From Fibrobacter sp. (GTDB taxonomy: Bacteria; Fibrobacterota; Fibrobacteria; Fibrobacterales; Fibrobacteraceae): a stretch of DNA of 64,000 nt. The DNA lies in the NCBI GenBank assembly GCA_024399065.1, contig JAKSIB010000009.1, forward strand, positions 1 to 64,000, given 5' to 3'. The notes beneath the pieces are model-generated. The model saw nothing but the letters and a program-made list of their open reading frames with translations, made no database searches and was not told the origin of the DNA. The translations under genes and the position numbers were made by a program. Within the stretch, counting starts at the first letter, position 1. Each line of letters begins with the position of its first letter. This document shows, in pieces, positions 16,767-27,190 of this stretch.

Positions 16767-16981
16767 TGTCACTAAACGTGAATTTCTCTAAGTTTAGTGA
16801 CACGATTTTTACTTTGTCTGCAAAGCAGCTTTAAAAGTTTTATCACCAAATCATCTAAAAGACCTAATTAGTGACAAACAAAGAGTCTTTTTTTATTACA
16901 ACTAACAAACAACCCGCCATTTTTAATTACTTTGTTTGAAATTTCTGTCACTAAACACACATTTTCTTGGATTTGGTGACA
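16767..16981. repeat. Array of three 36-base palindromes, TGTCACYAAA-N16-TTTRGTGACA
   Basis: Copies at 16767-16802, 16841-16876 and 16946-16981. Each is exactly 36 bases, with 10-base inverted arms and 16 unrelated bases between. The first has perfect arms (TGTCACTAAA/TTTAGTGACA); the second (TATCACCAAA/TAATTAGTGACA) and third (TGTCACTAAA/TTTGGTGACA) each have small changes. The starts are 74 and 105 bases apart. The array fills most of the 383-base gap between sufB and the DJ-1 gene, and no gene was found in it. Confidence 0.85.
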
Positions 16982-17080
16982 CATTTTCGCGAAAACGACC
17001 CTTTCAAACGTTCAAATTTCAAAGACTACTCGATTTCTGTCCAGCATTTGTTATTTTAGCAGCAAAAACAGAGGTACCCA

Positions 17081-17626
17081 ATGAACGTTCTTTTCCTTAT
17101 GGCAAATGGTTTCGAAGAAACCGAATTCGTCACCCCCTTCGACTACTGGCAACGCGGCGGCCTGAACGTAGCCTTGGCCTCCATCAGTGATAGTCTGGAT
17201 GTTGTAGGCGCCCACGGTCTTGCCATCAAGGCAAACGTTCTTTTGAAGGATGTAAACCTCGCCGACTACGACGCAGTCTGCCTCCCCGGCGGCGGTCCCG
17301 GCGTCAAAAATCTCAAGGCATCTGCAGCCGTGGCCGAAGTTCTCAAGAGCTTTGACGCCGCTGGCAAATGGATATTTGCCATCTGCGCCGCGCCCCTGGT
17401 GCTTTCCCAAGCAGGCCTCCTCAAGAACAGAACCTGCACCTGCTTCCCGGGCTGCGAAGTGGAGTTAGACTGCAAGCAGTTCCTTACCGACCGTGTGGTA
17501 GTGGACGGCAACGTCATCACAAGCCGCGGCGCAGGCACCGCCGAAGAATTCGCATTCGAATGCTTGGCTCAGGCAACCGACCGCGCCACCTCCGAAAAAA
17601 TTCGCAACCAAGTCGTCGCCCGCTAA
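17081..17626 (+). CDS. DJ-1/PfpI (YajL-like) family protein
   Basis: A 181-residue cytoplasmic protein of the DJ-1 superfamily, whose members act as oxidative-stress chaperones, glyoxalases or deglycases. The conserved nucleophile elbow is AICAAP with C102, and the partner glutamate is E15 in NGFEETE. LPGGGPG and the TSRGAGTAEEF segment match the DJ-1/YajL branch. The length is the family's norm. It stands alone between a palindrome array and its own terminator. Which activity it has cannot be told from sequence. Confidence 0.88.
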   Translation: MNVLFLMANGFEETEFVTPFDYWQRGGLNVALASISDSLDVVGAHGLAIKANVLLKDVNLADYDAVCLPGGGPGVKNLKASAAVAEVLKSFDAAGKWIFAICAAPLVLSQAGLLKNRTCTCFPGCEVELDCKQFLTDRVVVDGNVITSRGAGTAEEFAFECLAQATDRATSEKIRNQVVAR

Positions 17627-17653
17627 GGCCACCCGCGCATCAATCATCACAAA

Positions 17654-17686
17654 GAAGCCTACCAGTCTCCTGGTAGGCTCTTTTTA
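17654..17686 (+). terminator. Terminator of the DJ-1 family gene
   Basis: Stem AGCCTACCAG/CTGGTAGGCT with loop TCTC, then TTTTT. Confidence 0.92.
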
Positions 17687-17718
17687 CTCAATCCAAATAC
17701 ACCAAACAACGATCAGAA

Positions 17719-18387
17719 TTATCTATTCGGATGAACGTAGATTACCTCGCAAACCTTGCTGTAATCAAGCCACTTCTTGCCAGTGAAGAGAATAGACATC
17801 CAATTCAAGAACTTAGACCAAAAGTTATCATACTTTGATCCTTCAAGGACATACCAGTCTCCCTCCGGAGTCTTGCAGTAGTATTCATTTTCGTCGAAAT
17901 CCAAATCCTTATCACCGACGAAGAGATCATCGCCAGTCAAGGCCTCGTCTTTTTCAATACCTTCGGGAACCTTATCTTCATCCACCTTTGTCATTGATTC
18001 TTCAATCTTTTCAGGAGTAATGGCTACAACCTTATCCGTCCTGTCATTAACCTTTTCAGGAGTTTTCGACATATCTTCCTCTATCGCACCAATTTCCGGA
18101 TCAAATTCTTCCTCAGCCTCTTCGGAACCGGAAGACTCAGGTTCGGAGGTTTCCTCACTTGAACTGGATTCAACCACGGCACTGGAGCTAGACTTGGGAG
18201 CAACAGAGCTGGAACTTACAACTCCATCATCAGTTTTATCAACATCAGACTTGGAAGGCGAATTCCAACCCACCTCTTCCAAATCACTAGTAGTACCCGC
18301 AGAAGAGTCGGCGGTACATGCAGACATTGCGGCCATCAGGGCCACGCTAGACAAAGCCAAAACGATTTTAGAGGAAATGTACTTCAT
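17719..18387 (-). CDS. Acidic Ser-rich lipoprotein, unknown function
   Basis: A 222-residue protein with a lipoprotein signal: basic start, hydrophobic core and lipobox MSAC with the acylated cysteine C24. A low-complexity Ser/Glu/Val region with SSSS blocks (about residues 55-95) follows; this style of linker is typical of secreted Fibrobacter proteins. The remainder is acidic with a Cys pair near the end (YYCKTPEGDWYVLEG and KVCEVIYV). No catalytic domain was recognised. It faces the DJ-1 gene and ends just before that gene's terminator. Its own upstream region (18388-18493) is AT-rich. Confidence 0.75.
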   Translation of the reverse strand: MKYISSKIVLALSSVALMAAMSACTADSSAGTTSDLEEVGWNSPSKSDVDKTDDGVVSSSSVAPKSSSSAVVESSSSEETSEPESSGSEEAEEEFDPEIGAIEEDMSKTPEKVNDRTDKVVAITPEKIEESMTKVDEDKVPEGIEKDEALTGDDLFVGDKDLDFDENEYYCKTPEGDWYVLEGSKYDNFWSKFLNWMSILFTGKKWLDYSKVCEVIYVHPNR

Positions 18388-18493
18388 GATAAACCTCTCT
18401 TTTTTTTATTACATCATAAATATAGCCCCAAATTTCAACTCCGGGACACATTTTGTAAAAATTTTCTAACACAGCTTGGAATATGTGATAAAA

Positions 18494-18530
18494 AGCAAAA
18501 AATCCCCCACCCGAAGGCAGGGGATTTTTC
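18494..18530 (-). terminator. Terminator of the minor-pilin operon
   Basis: Stem AATCCCC (18501-18507) / GGGGATT (18520-18526) with six T on the minus strand, about 25 bases beyond the stop of the giant pilin-like gene. Confidence 0.9.
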
Positions 18531-18548
18531 ATTAATCATACAAAGGCG

Positions 18549-21500
18549 TCACCATTCGTTTATGGAAATGTACACGGAAGCATCAATCTTTACATTAATC
18601 ACGCAATTTTGATTTTGCTTAGAATAAATATCAAAAGAATTAAAGTCCCAATGAGCAGGATTTTCCTTCGTTCCATCAACCTTTGTATAAACCGTTCCTG
18701 AATGAGAGCCTCCATTGCAATCGGTATATTCTATTCCAAAGGATGTCGGACTTTCCGCCCAATAGCCAACTTGTAATTTAGCATTATCATAATGACGAGC
18801 ATTCAAGGTTACGGAGTACCACTGATTAGCATTCATATTTCCTCCTGCTGACTGCGATTCATATTCACCATTCGAATTACAACACGTATGAACAACAGTG
18901 CCAAACGAAGTATAAACCGGTTCAGAATTAGAACCTTTCACAGTCAGTGTTGCCCGGCAAATTTCATACGAGCCATCTGTCGTTGTAAGGATTAAATCGT
19001 AAGTTTCATCATCTGATTTTGCTGCGGGAGCATTAAAGGAATTGTTCCAACAATTAGAATTACTACAATCAATCACTTTAGAAGTCGATCCATAATTCAA
19101 TTTTGCGTTGAAATTATTGTTTATCCCGTTGATACTACTTACATCGAACGTCAAGCTTGTTTCACCAGCAACTTTTGTAACCTCGGTACCATTCTGTTTG
19201 ATTACACAATCTGCCGTCACCCCAGTTCCCCGAGCTACAACATTCAAATTTGCGGAACAAAGCGTTGTTGAACCATCTTTTAAAACATAAGTATATGATT
19301 GGGGTGAATCTGGCAACGTAAAACCACAATCTAAAGAAGCACCATTATACCAAAAACAAGAGGAATTTTGTTTATTAACTTGAACGCCATTCTCCCAAAC
19401 TACACTAGGTCCCTGGATAGTCAATTCCTTTTGAGATCCGGAGCTATTTGGAGTCGTTGAAACAAGTTTAACATTCTCTCCAGCCATAACACTCGTAACT
19501 GGAGTTCCCGAATTATCCTTAAATGAACATGATAGTTCCGAACTTTCAGCCGATTCAAACTCAATTGTACACTTCGTTGAAGCTTCCTCGGCACCACGCT
19601 TAAGGGACAACACATAAGAATTTCCAGCCGAACCCGTTACAGTGACACTACCACCGTTATTTGCAAAGTCTGTTACCGAGCCGCTATTACTTATAGCCCA
19701 GGAACATTCACCATCAGCACCATCGCAACCATTAACCGAGGGAGTAAACGTTGCCGATGTTCCAGAGAACTTTCCTGTGGGGCAATTACCTAAAGTCAAA
19801 GTAGACTTTCCGACAGTGTACGGAACAGGGTCACAAGCCTGTGTTCCATTAATCGTCAAAACGAGATAGAACGTGCCATTTCCAGTAAGCCCTGTAATAG
19901 ACTGAGTATATGTTTCATCCACAGTGACGGCGTGTTCACTGCCAATAACTTTACCTTGCGGGTCATTATACCACAACTTTGCCGCATAAGAACCATAATT
20001 GCCAGCCTTTAAATCTGCCTTAAAATCAGTGCCATCTACACGGCAATTTTCAGCCGTTGCCGGAGTGGTTTTATTCACTACGAAAGAAGCTTCGCATTTA
20101 TCCGTATTGTAGGTTACACGATAAGTGTATGCACCATCAGTTGAACTTACTTCTGGCGTCCAGTTTTCAGAGCAATTTCCACCACTAGTAGCGCACGTAA
20201 TATCACCACTAGCAGTCTTTGGCCCATCTAATTCAACCGTCACAGCACAACCACTCGGAGGGCAGTCCAAAATATTATATGTAAATGTCGGTATATCCTG
20301 CCCTTCAAAAATTTCACTTCGAGAAACACTACAATCGCCCATGGTAGGTTTCTTCACCTCGACAGGATGTGTTGTACAGGTTGATTGTTCTCCCTTTTCA
20401 TCCGTCATAGTTATCGTAAAAGAAATGTCTTCATCATAATTCAGCGAAGTGAACAAGTCCGTTGCCGGAACAAAGAAATTACCGTCCATGCTACAATCCG
20501 TAGTCACGGCATCCACCAGATTAGACGAGCTTTCAATTTTACAACCATTTTGAGGAGCCTTCTCCGGATGAGATATGCTCGGCGCGGAAATGTTAAAACC
20601 TGTTCCGGTGGCGTTCAATCCTGCATAGCAAGCATTTCCAATACCCGTGGCATTGGGGCAAGAACTTTCCACACGAACAACATCAAATCTGTACGAGCCG
20701 TTGAATACAATTTTTGAAACCACCTGCGGATCAAAGCCATCCTCTGTCATAAGATTTACAATAGGAACCGTAGCACCACGATTTGCGTAAGATATTGTAA
20801 AGTCATTGCTATTCTTACCATTCTGGTCAACAAGATGAGCCGAGATGGAACCTTCAGTGGCATCTGAATTTATCGATACTACAAGGTTCGCATCGCGTAA
20901 GTTTACTGTTTTATCATCATCAAGATTGATTTCACAATCAAGTCCACCAGAGCAAGACTTTGACGTTTCCCCAGAATAAATCGTTTCATTGTCTGTGCAT
21001 GATTGCACATCACCAACATAGAACGTACCGCAATCCGCAGTGTAAATAGAATGGCCACAACGAATCATTGCCGTAGCATTTTTCGCATAACCTGTTTTCT
21101 TTGTAGAAATAAGCCATTCAAACCACTTGCCCGTTTGATCCGTAATTTTAACCTTGTGATCACCCTTTTCCATAAATCGATAGGTACTTCCCGCCATTCG
21201 AGCACCCTCATTCCAGAATGCACCGACATTATCTGTACTGTAGCAAGAATAAGAACGACTACCATCAGTGAAAGCTATAGAACCTCCAGCAAAATAACTA
21301 GAGGGAACGTCACAACCGTTATAGTAGTACTCAGGGACAACGTTTTCTTCACACTCGTCATTATCTTCAAACCAGCTAGAATAGCCTACCCAAGGTGTTA
21401 CGTTGGAATCATAAGGCACCAAACCTCCGATATATTTGTTTCTAAAGGAGCAATAAATTTGCGGTGCAGCAAAGCAACTGGATTCCTTATCAACGTCTGT

Positions 21501-24500
21501 TGTTGTCCAGGACATATCACTGTAGTGATACTTTGCGTTTTTCAACTTCAAGCCAACATGGTACCTTTGATTTGCGGAATTATTGGTGTTAGCAAGAGCA
21601 ACACCTTCCGCAGGAAGTTTTTCGATATCGTTAAGATTCAATGTTGCGATACCGATAGACTTAGTCGACCCTTCAGAATACCCCAAAGCAACTTCAACGA
21701 CAGGGCCGTTCAACGTCAACTTTATGGTACAGTCATTTAACGCAGATGAAGGAATTGCGCCAAACAAACTTGTAGATGACTTCATTATATCTGCAGAAGT
21801 ACAATAGGTTCTAGTGGTGTTTTGCCCACTAGCGTAGCAAACCTGAGCCTGAGCAGAGAAACTTCCAACAAAGGGAATCTTAAACGCAACAACATTTAGC
21901 GCAAAATAGCTTGTAGCAGATTCATTGGATCTAAAAATCACGCCATCATCAACCTCGTCTCTGGTGTCATCCCATCCAAGGAATCCACCTCCTGAAACAG
22001 TTCTCTTTACTGTCATTGTTCCGTTGAAGCCTGCATCGACATAATTAAGCAACACCATAGGTTGCGAAGGTCCAGCGCTAATATAAGCAGAAGTCACATT
22101 TGGTTTTGTATACGTGTAGATTCTTTCAAAATCACTACAACCACCATACCTGTTGTATTTAATACAAGAGTTTTTTGATCCCTGAGAATATACAGACATC
22201 CAGTTTGCCTGTTGATCGATTCCTTCACCAACAGAGCACTGTGATACCGTTTCACTACAGTAATCAATGCAGTTTTCATAATTAGCAGCAGTACATTTAT
22301 CTAGGAAATCCTCAGACACACCCTTTTTGTTTTCCTTTTTGCCAAACGCATCATAGAAGCAGTGCTCGTCGCGTACGTTAAAGTAAGCAACCAGGGTATC
22401 ATTAGAGTTAATACCCATATCATCAAATCTCTTATTTCCGTAGCTCTTTCTTGGTCCACAATCGCCACCATAGCACTTCCAGGTCGAGAACTTGTTACTA
22501 CCACCGTCATCCGCCACCGCAGTAACGGAGTAACCGGCGTACACATTATACACATCATACCCATTAACATGGTCACTAGGCGTAGCTGCAGTTGTTTCCC
22601 CGTTTATATAGACTTTTGTCGAGGCGCCCACAACATCATTGCCTGTAATATTCACAAAAAGTTTATACGGTTTTCTCTTGAGAGAGGCATGCAACGTATA
22701 GGTTTCATTGTTTTCTGCTTCAAGAACCGTATCACGAATTACAGCAATACAGCTACCAGAGATATTTCTGTTTTGCAAATGAATTCCAAGGTTTGTACCG
22801 CAAGTCCAGGAATTATTTTCTTCATTTACTCTTAAGCTATTGCAGTAAGGATACACCCATTCTGTTTTCTGTTGCGCACTGTTACATGACGGCCAGTTAT
22901 CACTCGTAATTGCGGCGCAATCATATTCCACACCATCTACGCCAAGAACCTTATCATGGTCTGAGCAGTAACTACTAGGAATATCCGCCCTATTAACATT
23001 TGCAAACCCCGTAATAGATACCATGAAATAGTTTGGAGTACCAATAACACAGCCGTTATTAGGAGGAATCAATTCAAACACAACAGTACCGCTAGCAGCG
23101 CCAGGCAAAGCCTGCACAGTAAACGCTGGGAAATTGTCTCGACTAGCATCAAACGTTACAGTATAGTAGCGATCATTTTCTGTGCTTGCAGAAATGTTAT
23201 GTTGGGAAACGCCAGTTTGCGGGGTTATAATCCACTTTTCATCTGGAATGTTGGATACTCGAACATCAACAGACTTTGTACCTGTACGAGTGCCTGCAGA
23301 AGTCCCCATGTTTACGGTAATTGCAGAGCCACCCGGAGTAATCTTTTCATCGGTACCATTGAAATACACCTTAGGAGTTTCGCCATTTTTGCCAGCAATC
23401 ACTACCCAGAACGGAATTCCATCAGCCGAATAGGTTGAAGACGTATAAGTACACTTATAAAGACCTTCACCAATGGGGCTACCTTCGGTGTAAAGCTTTC
23501 CAGAAGGAAGGCTCGGATTACACTGAACGTTAGAAGGATTCTTTTCTTCTGTAGCCTTGTTGAGGTTAATAATACTGTAGTAATCAGAAAGGCGGCCCAC
23601 AGGATCCTGGGTCAAATAGATTACACGAGGCAAAACAATAATAGATGGTGCAGGAGTAGCATAATCATTTGAGCTTAGTTTTTCAGGATCAAGTTCCTTG
23701 TTCTTGTACTGAGATTCCAAAGAAATATGGAGCTGCGGAGCTGTTGCAACGTGGTAGCTGTCACGAACAGCATTAGAAGTGGTCGTACCAGAGTCACCAC
23801 TAGAGCTTCCATTTGGATTAGCAAGTTTCGTATACTCAGGATTTTCTTTAATGATTCCTGCACCGACCAAAGCAGTCAACACGCTCTTTTCAAAGTGGAA
23901 AGAACCGCTATTCAAATCTTTAAAGGTAGATCCCTTTGCCATAATGGCACTACCTTGAATATCCAGCTTATCAAGGAAGTTATCAATATCAGCTTCAGAG
24001 TAGATAAAATACCTATAGCTAGAACCATTCCCTCCCTTTTGCAATGTTGCCGCACCTTGAGCAAAGTAGAGCATTGCAACGGCATCGTTCTTTGTAGGAG
24101 GAAGTCTCATTTGACTTGGTTTTGCGTCAAAGTAGAAAACAAACTTTCCATCAAGTTCTTGAGAACCAACATCATTAAGTTGGGTGTTGTTTATTTTTAA
24201 AACAAGGAACCCATTATAAAGATTTTCGGGGCTGTCAGAAGTCAACTTCTTATAGCAATTATTCATGGCAGAAATATTCGAGCTTGACAAACCGTTATTT
24301 GCAGGAACATCATAACCAACGTTCTTACAAGCGTCATTACCTAGTTTTCCAAGCCATGCAGTAGAATCCTTGAGCAGCAATGGCTGGGGCACATTCCCGT
24401 CACTGGCTATCAAATTGCCATAAGCATTCATCTTGCGAATGCGTTCCCAATAATTATTTCCAATATTCTTGAGTACGCCATCATTGTTATCCCACTTCGA

Positions 24501-25751
24501 AAGTTGATTTGCAGGATCCGTTTTCAAATTTGCAGCAGAAAAAGAAAACATTCGATGATTTTTACGATCATCATCCGAGCCGTCTATTTGAGGTTGTGTC
24601 GAACCCTGGGTAAACGCTCCATATCTCATAGGGGTATTGTTTTTTTGCGTCAACAGTTCATACTGATTCGTTCCAGAATACTGGTAAACATTACCTGCAA
24701 TTGTAATTCTTCTATTTCCGTTACCATCACCACACGAGCCACCACAACCGGCATCGATTGTCTTTGGGAAGTAAGCATTACCCTTTACCTCAATCGTTCC
24801 AAAATTATCGCTACCAACCTTCAAAGTGGCCTTGTCAGTAAATACAAGATTTTTGCCGATCACAGTATTGTAATTTTGAGATCTTTCAAAAACACCATTA
24901 ACCGTGAGATTACCAGAAACTTTCATAGCACAATTTGAGCTAATGTTTCCATTGACAAACAGGTCGCCGCAAACAGTAAGGGGGCCACCAGCACAAGTTG
25001 TCATATTGCCACCAATATACACAACGTTGGTATCTTTGCCGGCAATGCAATTACCAGAGGCATCCACTTCACCAATAGTCAAAGTACCCTGGTTACCATA
25101 ATCACCCTTGATGTAAAGGTCCTTACCCTGATTGGTTCCACCTTGGTAAGTTACACTTCCTGTAACAAGGAGATTATCAGTAATCTTAGGAACGTTACCT
25201 TTAAGATCACCATTAATCAAACCAGACTGCAATACGTTATCGCTGGTAACATTACCCAATTTTCCAGAAAACGCCTGGTCAAAATTAAGCGATGTTGATT
25301 CCTGGGGAATGTTAACACGGTAAAGTCCGTTTACCTTAAGAATTGAGTTTTCACTGTACTTGGCATTGCCACTTCGTGCAGTACCAACAGAAGTAATTTT
25401 CAACTTGTAATTAGACGTTTCAGTATTTACACCTGTTAGCCAAACTGTATAGTTCTGCTTTGAGGTTCCAAAGTCCTTGACAACATCGTTAAGTTTAATG
25501 GGTTTCTTGCCATTAGATGCGCTTTGATACTGCCCAATAATAGCGCCAACATCGTTAGCGTTAAAGGTCATCCATGCTCGTACCGCGTCAAGCCCAGCCC
25601 TAGAAGACTGCTGAGCTTCCGCAAGAGCCATTCGGCTTGCACTTGAGCTTTGAGTAGTACTTAACCACTTATAAGTCGCTGTTGCAGCAATCGTTGCAAT
25701 CAGCATGAACAACAACACCGTTACTAAGGACACACCCTTTTTATTAAACAT
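18549..25751 (-). CDS. Giant PilX/GspK-like minor pilin with extracellular domains (2400 residues)
   Basis: The N-terminus is a class III prepilin signal: MFNKKG followed by VSLVTVLLFMLIATIAATA. Cleavage after Gly6 would leave Thr, not Glu, at position 5, as in GspK/PilX-type tip pilins. After a PilX-like start (to about 150) come Gly/Asn-rich repeats with a beta-solenoid look (about 190-340), then a long series of beta-rich, Cys-rich modules resembling Ig-like domains. The C-terminal 110 residues form a separate Cys-containing beta domain. Typical PilX is under 250 residues, so this is about ten times larger. AAGGGAG precedes the ATG. It is the last gene of a fimT-pilV-pilW-pilX-type operon. 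A tip adhesin combining PilX and PilY1 roles is inferred, not shown. Confidence 0.75.
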   Translation of the reverse strand: MFNKKGVSLVTVLLFMLIATIAATATYKWLSTTQSSSASRMALAEAQQSSRAGLDAVRAWMTFNANDVGAIIGQYQSASNGKKPIKLNDVVKDFGTSKQNYTVWLTGVNTETSNYKLKITSVGTARSGNAKYSENSILKVNGLYRVNIPQESTSLNFDQAFSGKLGNVTSDNVLQSGLINGDLKGNVPKITDNLLVTGSVTYQGGTNQGKDLYIKGDYGNQGTLTIGEVDASGNCIAGKDTNVVYIGGNMTTCAGGPLTVCGDLFVNGNISSNCAMKVSGNLTVNGVFERSQNYNTVIGKNLVFTDKATLKVGSDNFGTIEVKGNAYFPKTIDAGCGGSCGDGNGNRRITIAGNVYQYSGTNQYELLTQKNNTPMRYGAFTQGSTQPQIDGSDDDRKNHRMFSFSAANLKTDPANQLSKWDNNDGVLKNIGNNYWERIRKMNAYGNLIASDGNVPQPLLLKDSTAWLGKLGNDACKNVGYDVPANNGLSSSNISAMNNCYKKLTSDSPENLYNGFLVLKINNTQLNDVGSQELDGKFVFYFDAKPSQMRLPPTKNDAVAMLYFAQGAATLQKGGNGSSYRYFIYSEADIDNFLDKLDIQGSAIMAKGSTFKDLNSGSFHFEKSVLTALVGAGIIKENPEYTKLANPNGSSSGDSGTTTSNAVRDSYHVATAPQLHISLESQYKNKELDPEKLSSNDYATPAPSIIVLPRVIYLTQDPVGRLSDYYSIINLNKATEEKNPSNVQCNPSLPSGKLYTEGSPIGEGLYKCTYTSSTYSADGIPFWVVIAGKNGETPKVYFNGTDEKITPGGSAITVNMGTSAGTRTGTKSVDVRVSNIPDEKWIITPQTGVSQHNISASTENDRYYTVTFDASRDNFPAFTVQALPGAASGTVVFELIPPNNGCVIGTPNYFMVSITGFANVNRADIPSSYCSDHDKVLGVDGVEYDCAAITSDNWPSCNSAQQKTEWVYPYCNSLRVNEENNSWTCGTNLGIHLQNRNISGSCIAVIRDTVLEAENNETYTLHASLKRKPYKLFVNITGNDVVGASTKVYINGETTAATPSDHVNGYDVYNVYAGYSVTAVADDGGSNKFSTWKCYGGDCGPRKSYGNKRFDDMGINSNDTLVAYFNVRDEHCFYDAFGKKENKKGVSEDFLDKCTAANYENCIDYCSETVSQCSVGEGIDQQANWMSVYSQGSKNSCIKYNRYGGCSDFERIYTYTKPNVTSAYISAGPSQPMVLLNYVDAGFNGTMTVKRTVSGGGFLGWDDTRDEVDDGVIFRSNESATSYFALNVVAFKIPFVGSFSAQAQVCYASGQNTTRTYCTSADIMKSSTSLFGAIPSSALNDCTIKLTLNGPVVEVALGYSEGSTKSIGIATLNLNDIEKLPAEGVALANTNNSANQRYHVGLKLKNAKYHYSDMSWTTTDVDKESSCFAAPQIYCSFRNKYIGGLVPYDSNVTPWVGYSSWFEDNDECEENVVPEYYYNGCDVPSSYFAGGSIAFTDGSRSYSCYSTDNVGAFWNEGARMAGSTYRFMEKGDHKVKITDQTGKWFEWLISTKKTGYAKNATAMIRCGHSIYTADCGTFYVGDVQSCTDNETIYSGETSKSCSGGLDCEINLDDDKTVNLRDANLVVSINSDATEGSISAHLVDQNGKNSNDFTISYANRGATVPIVNLMTEDGFDPQVVSKIVFNGSYRFDVVRVESSCPNATGIGNACYAGLNATGTGFNISAPSISHPEKAPQNGCKIESSSNLVDAVTTDCSMDGNFFVPATDLFTSLNYDEDISFTITMTDEKGEQSTCTTHPVEVKKPTMGDCSVSRSEIFEGQDIPTFTYNILDCPPSGCAVTVELDGPKTASGDITCATSGGNCSENWTPEVSSTDGAYTYRVTYNTDKCEASFVVNKTTPATAENCRVDGTDFKADLKAGNYGSYAAKLWYNDPQGKVIGSEHAVTVDETYTQSITGLTGNGTFYLVLTINGTQACDPVPYTVGKSTLTLGNCPTGKFSGTSATFTPSVNGCDGADGECSWAISNSGSVTDFANNGGSVTVTGSAGNSYVLSLKRGAEEASTKCTIEFESAESSELSCSFKDNSGTPVTSVMAGENVKLVSTTPNSSGSQKELTIQGPSVVWENGVQVNKQNSSCFWYNGASLDCGFTLPDSPQSYTYVLKDGSTTLCSANLNVVARGTGVTADCVIKQNGTEVTKVAGETSLTFDVSSINGINNNFNAKLNYGSTSKVIDCSNSNCWNNSFNAPAAKSDDETYDLILTTTDGSYEICRATLTVKGSNSEPVYTSFGTVVHTCCNSNGEYESQSAGGNMNANQWYSVTLNARHYDNAKLQVGYWAESPTSFGIEYTDCNGGSHSGTVYTKVDGTKENPAHWDFNSFDIYSKQNQNCVINVKIDASVYISINEW

Positions 25752-25762
25752 ACTTGTCTCCC

Positions 25763-27151
25763 TTAATCTCTAGGACCATTACTTGGGATAGGAATAACTT
25801 GACGAACTGTAGAGGTTTCACCATTTTTCTTTACAGACAAAATCAGAAGGAAAGCCTTAACATTCTTTTTGTCGTCCACTTGAGGCACAAACGATTCATC
25901 GTCAAAATTGAAATTGGACGTTTCCACCTTCTTAAGTTGAATATCAGAAATCGTTACAGAGCCGTTTGCCGCAACCGGAGAATAGCTAGCGAAGGTAAAT
26001 GCCATACAGGCATTGGTTATCGAGCTACTCGCAGTAAAACGGAATGTTCTCCTCGTAGGCTCATTTTGAGCTACCGGGAAGAAGAAATTGAAATCATCTA
26101 AACCAGGATAGCCATTTCCATCCATATTACGGAAACCAACTGCAGCATAATCTCGCCCAGGGCAGAACATACGACTAAGGTCTTCCTTGAAAGGCAATGA
26201 AAAAGAAATTTCGTATTCAATGTTAGCTTCAAGATTTACCTTTTTACAAAGGTCCGGCCAAGATCCAGAACCACTATTAGCCTGTCCAACAAAAACCTGG
26301 TTAGCCTTCTTTCCAGAAAGTTCTGGTTGTCCGTTTTCCAGATCATAGTTTGTAGAAAAACCAGAAAGTGTAGCCGATTCCTTATCAGTGGAAGATTCTA
26401 CAGCTGTAAAGAAGAAATTTCCATCACCATACCTTGGGATAAGTCTAAAAGTCTTTATGCTAGGATCACTATTCGGAAGCAATACAGATTGTTCATAAGC
26501 GGATACCGTAGCAGAACCAAGCACACGAGGCTTTGCAGGAACAACCTTAAACCCAGCGATGTTATCAGCCATTTCTACAGCTTGCAAGGCTTCAGAACCG
26601 TTCTTTTGCGGGCAATCATTCGAAGCAGTTGAAGACGTATTGGGAATCGTACGACAAGATCTAAACAAAGAATTATTGCGCAAGAACCACTTCACTTCTT
26701 CCATTGCCATAAACTCGCCCGTAGTTTCATGGTAGCGAAGTCGACGAACAACCAAGGTATCCGTATTACAACCAGATGCAGGGCACCCATCAGTTTGAGG
26801 GACAATTCTAAAGGATGAAGAATCCTTTTTCAATACAGCAGCATTTTGAGGATCAATGTAAATGGAATCACCCGTAAGAAACACATCTGACGTACTTGCT
26901 CCACCTTGGTTGGAACTCTTCGCTCCCGTTTGAGAAATATCTTCAGCCATAAGCACCGCAATATTGCTTGCCGTTTCGCTGGACCTGATCATGGATTCTG
27001 AACGGACCCTAAACTTCGTACTATCACTGAACACCTGCCCAGCAATAATAACGATGACCCCCACTAGGGCAACATACACCATCAATTCCATGAGGGTAAA
27101 GCCCTTTTTAGCGTCATTCGTAATACGACAATTAAAATTTTCCTTCTTCAT
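25763..27151 (-). CDS. PilW-like minor pilin
   Basis: A 462-residue protein with a prepilin peptidase motif KKG-FTLMELMVYVALVG, in which Glu5 of the mature protein is present and the hydrophobic helix follows. This placement and size fit PilW/GspJ-type minor pilins, which prime pilus assembly. The rest is beta-rich and has a few paired cysteines (CPASGC, SCRTIP). ATG 27151 was taken as the start; an in-frame TTG two codons earlier is possible. It ends 11 bases before the giant pilX-like gene. Confidence 0.82.
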   Translation of the reverse strand: MKKENFNCRITNDAKKGFTLMELMVYVALVGVIVIIAGQVFSDSTKFRVRSESMIRSSETASNIAVLMAEDISQTGAKSSNQGGASTSDVFLTGDSIYIDPQNAAVLKKDSSSFRIVPQTDGCPASGCNTDTLVVRRLRYHETTGEFMAMEEVKWFLRNNSLFRSCRTIPNTSSTASNDCPQKNGSEALQAVEMADNIAGFKVVPAKPRVLGSATVSAYEQSVLLPNSDPSIKTFRLIPRYGDGNFFFTAVESSTDKESATLSGFSTNYDLENGQPELSGKKANQVFVGQANSGSGSWPDLCKKVNLEANIEYEISFSLPFKEDLSRMFCPGRDYAAVGFRNMDGNGYPGLDDFNFFFPVAQNEPTRRTFRFTASSSITNACMAFTFASYSPVAANGSVTISDIQLKKVETSNFNFDDESFVPQVDDKKNVKAFLLILSVKKNGETSTVRQVIPIPSNGPRD

Positions 27152-27190
27152 ATCCAAATCACCATAAAAAAGTGAGCATTAAAACGTTCT

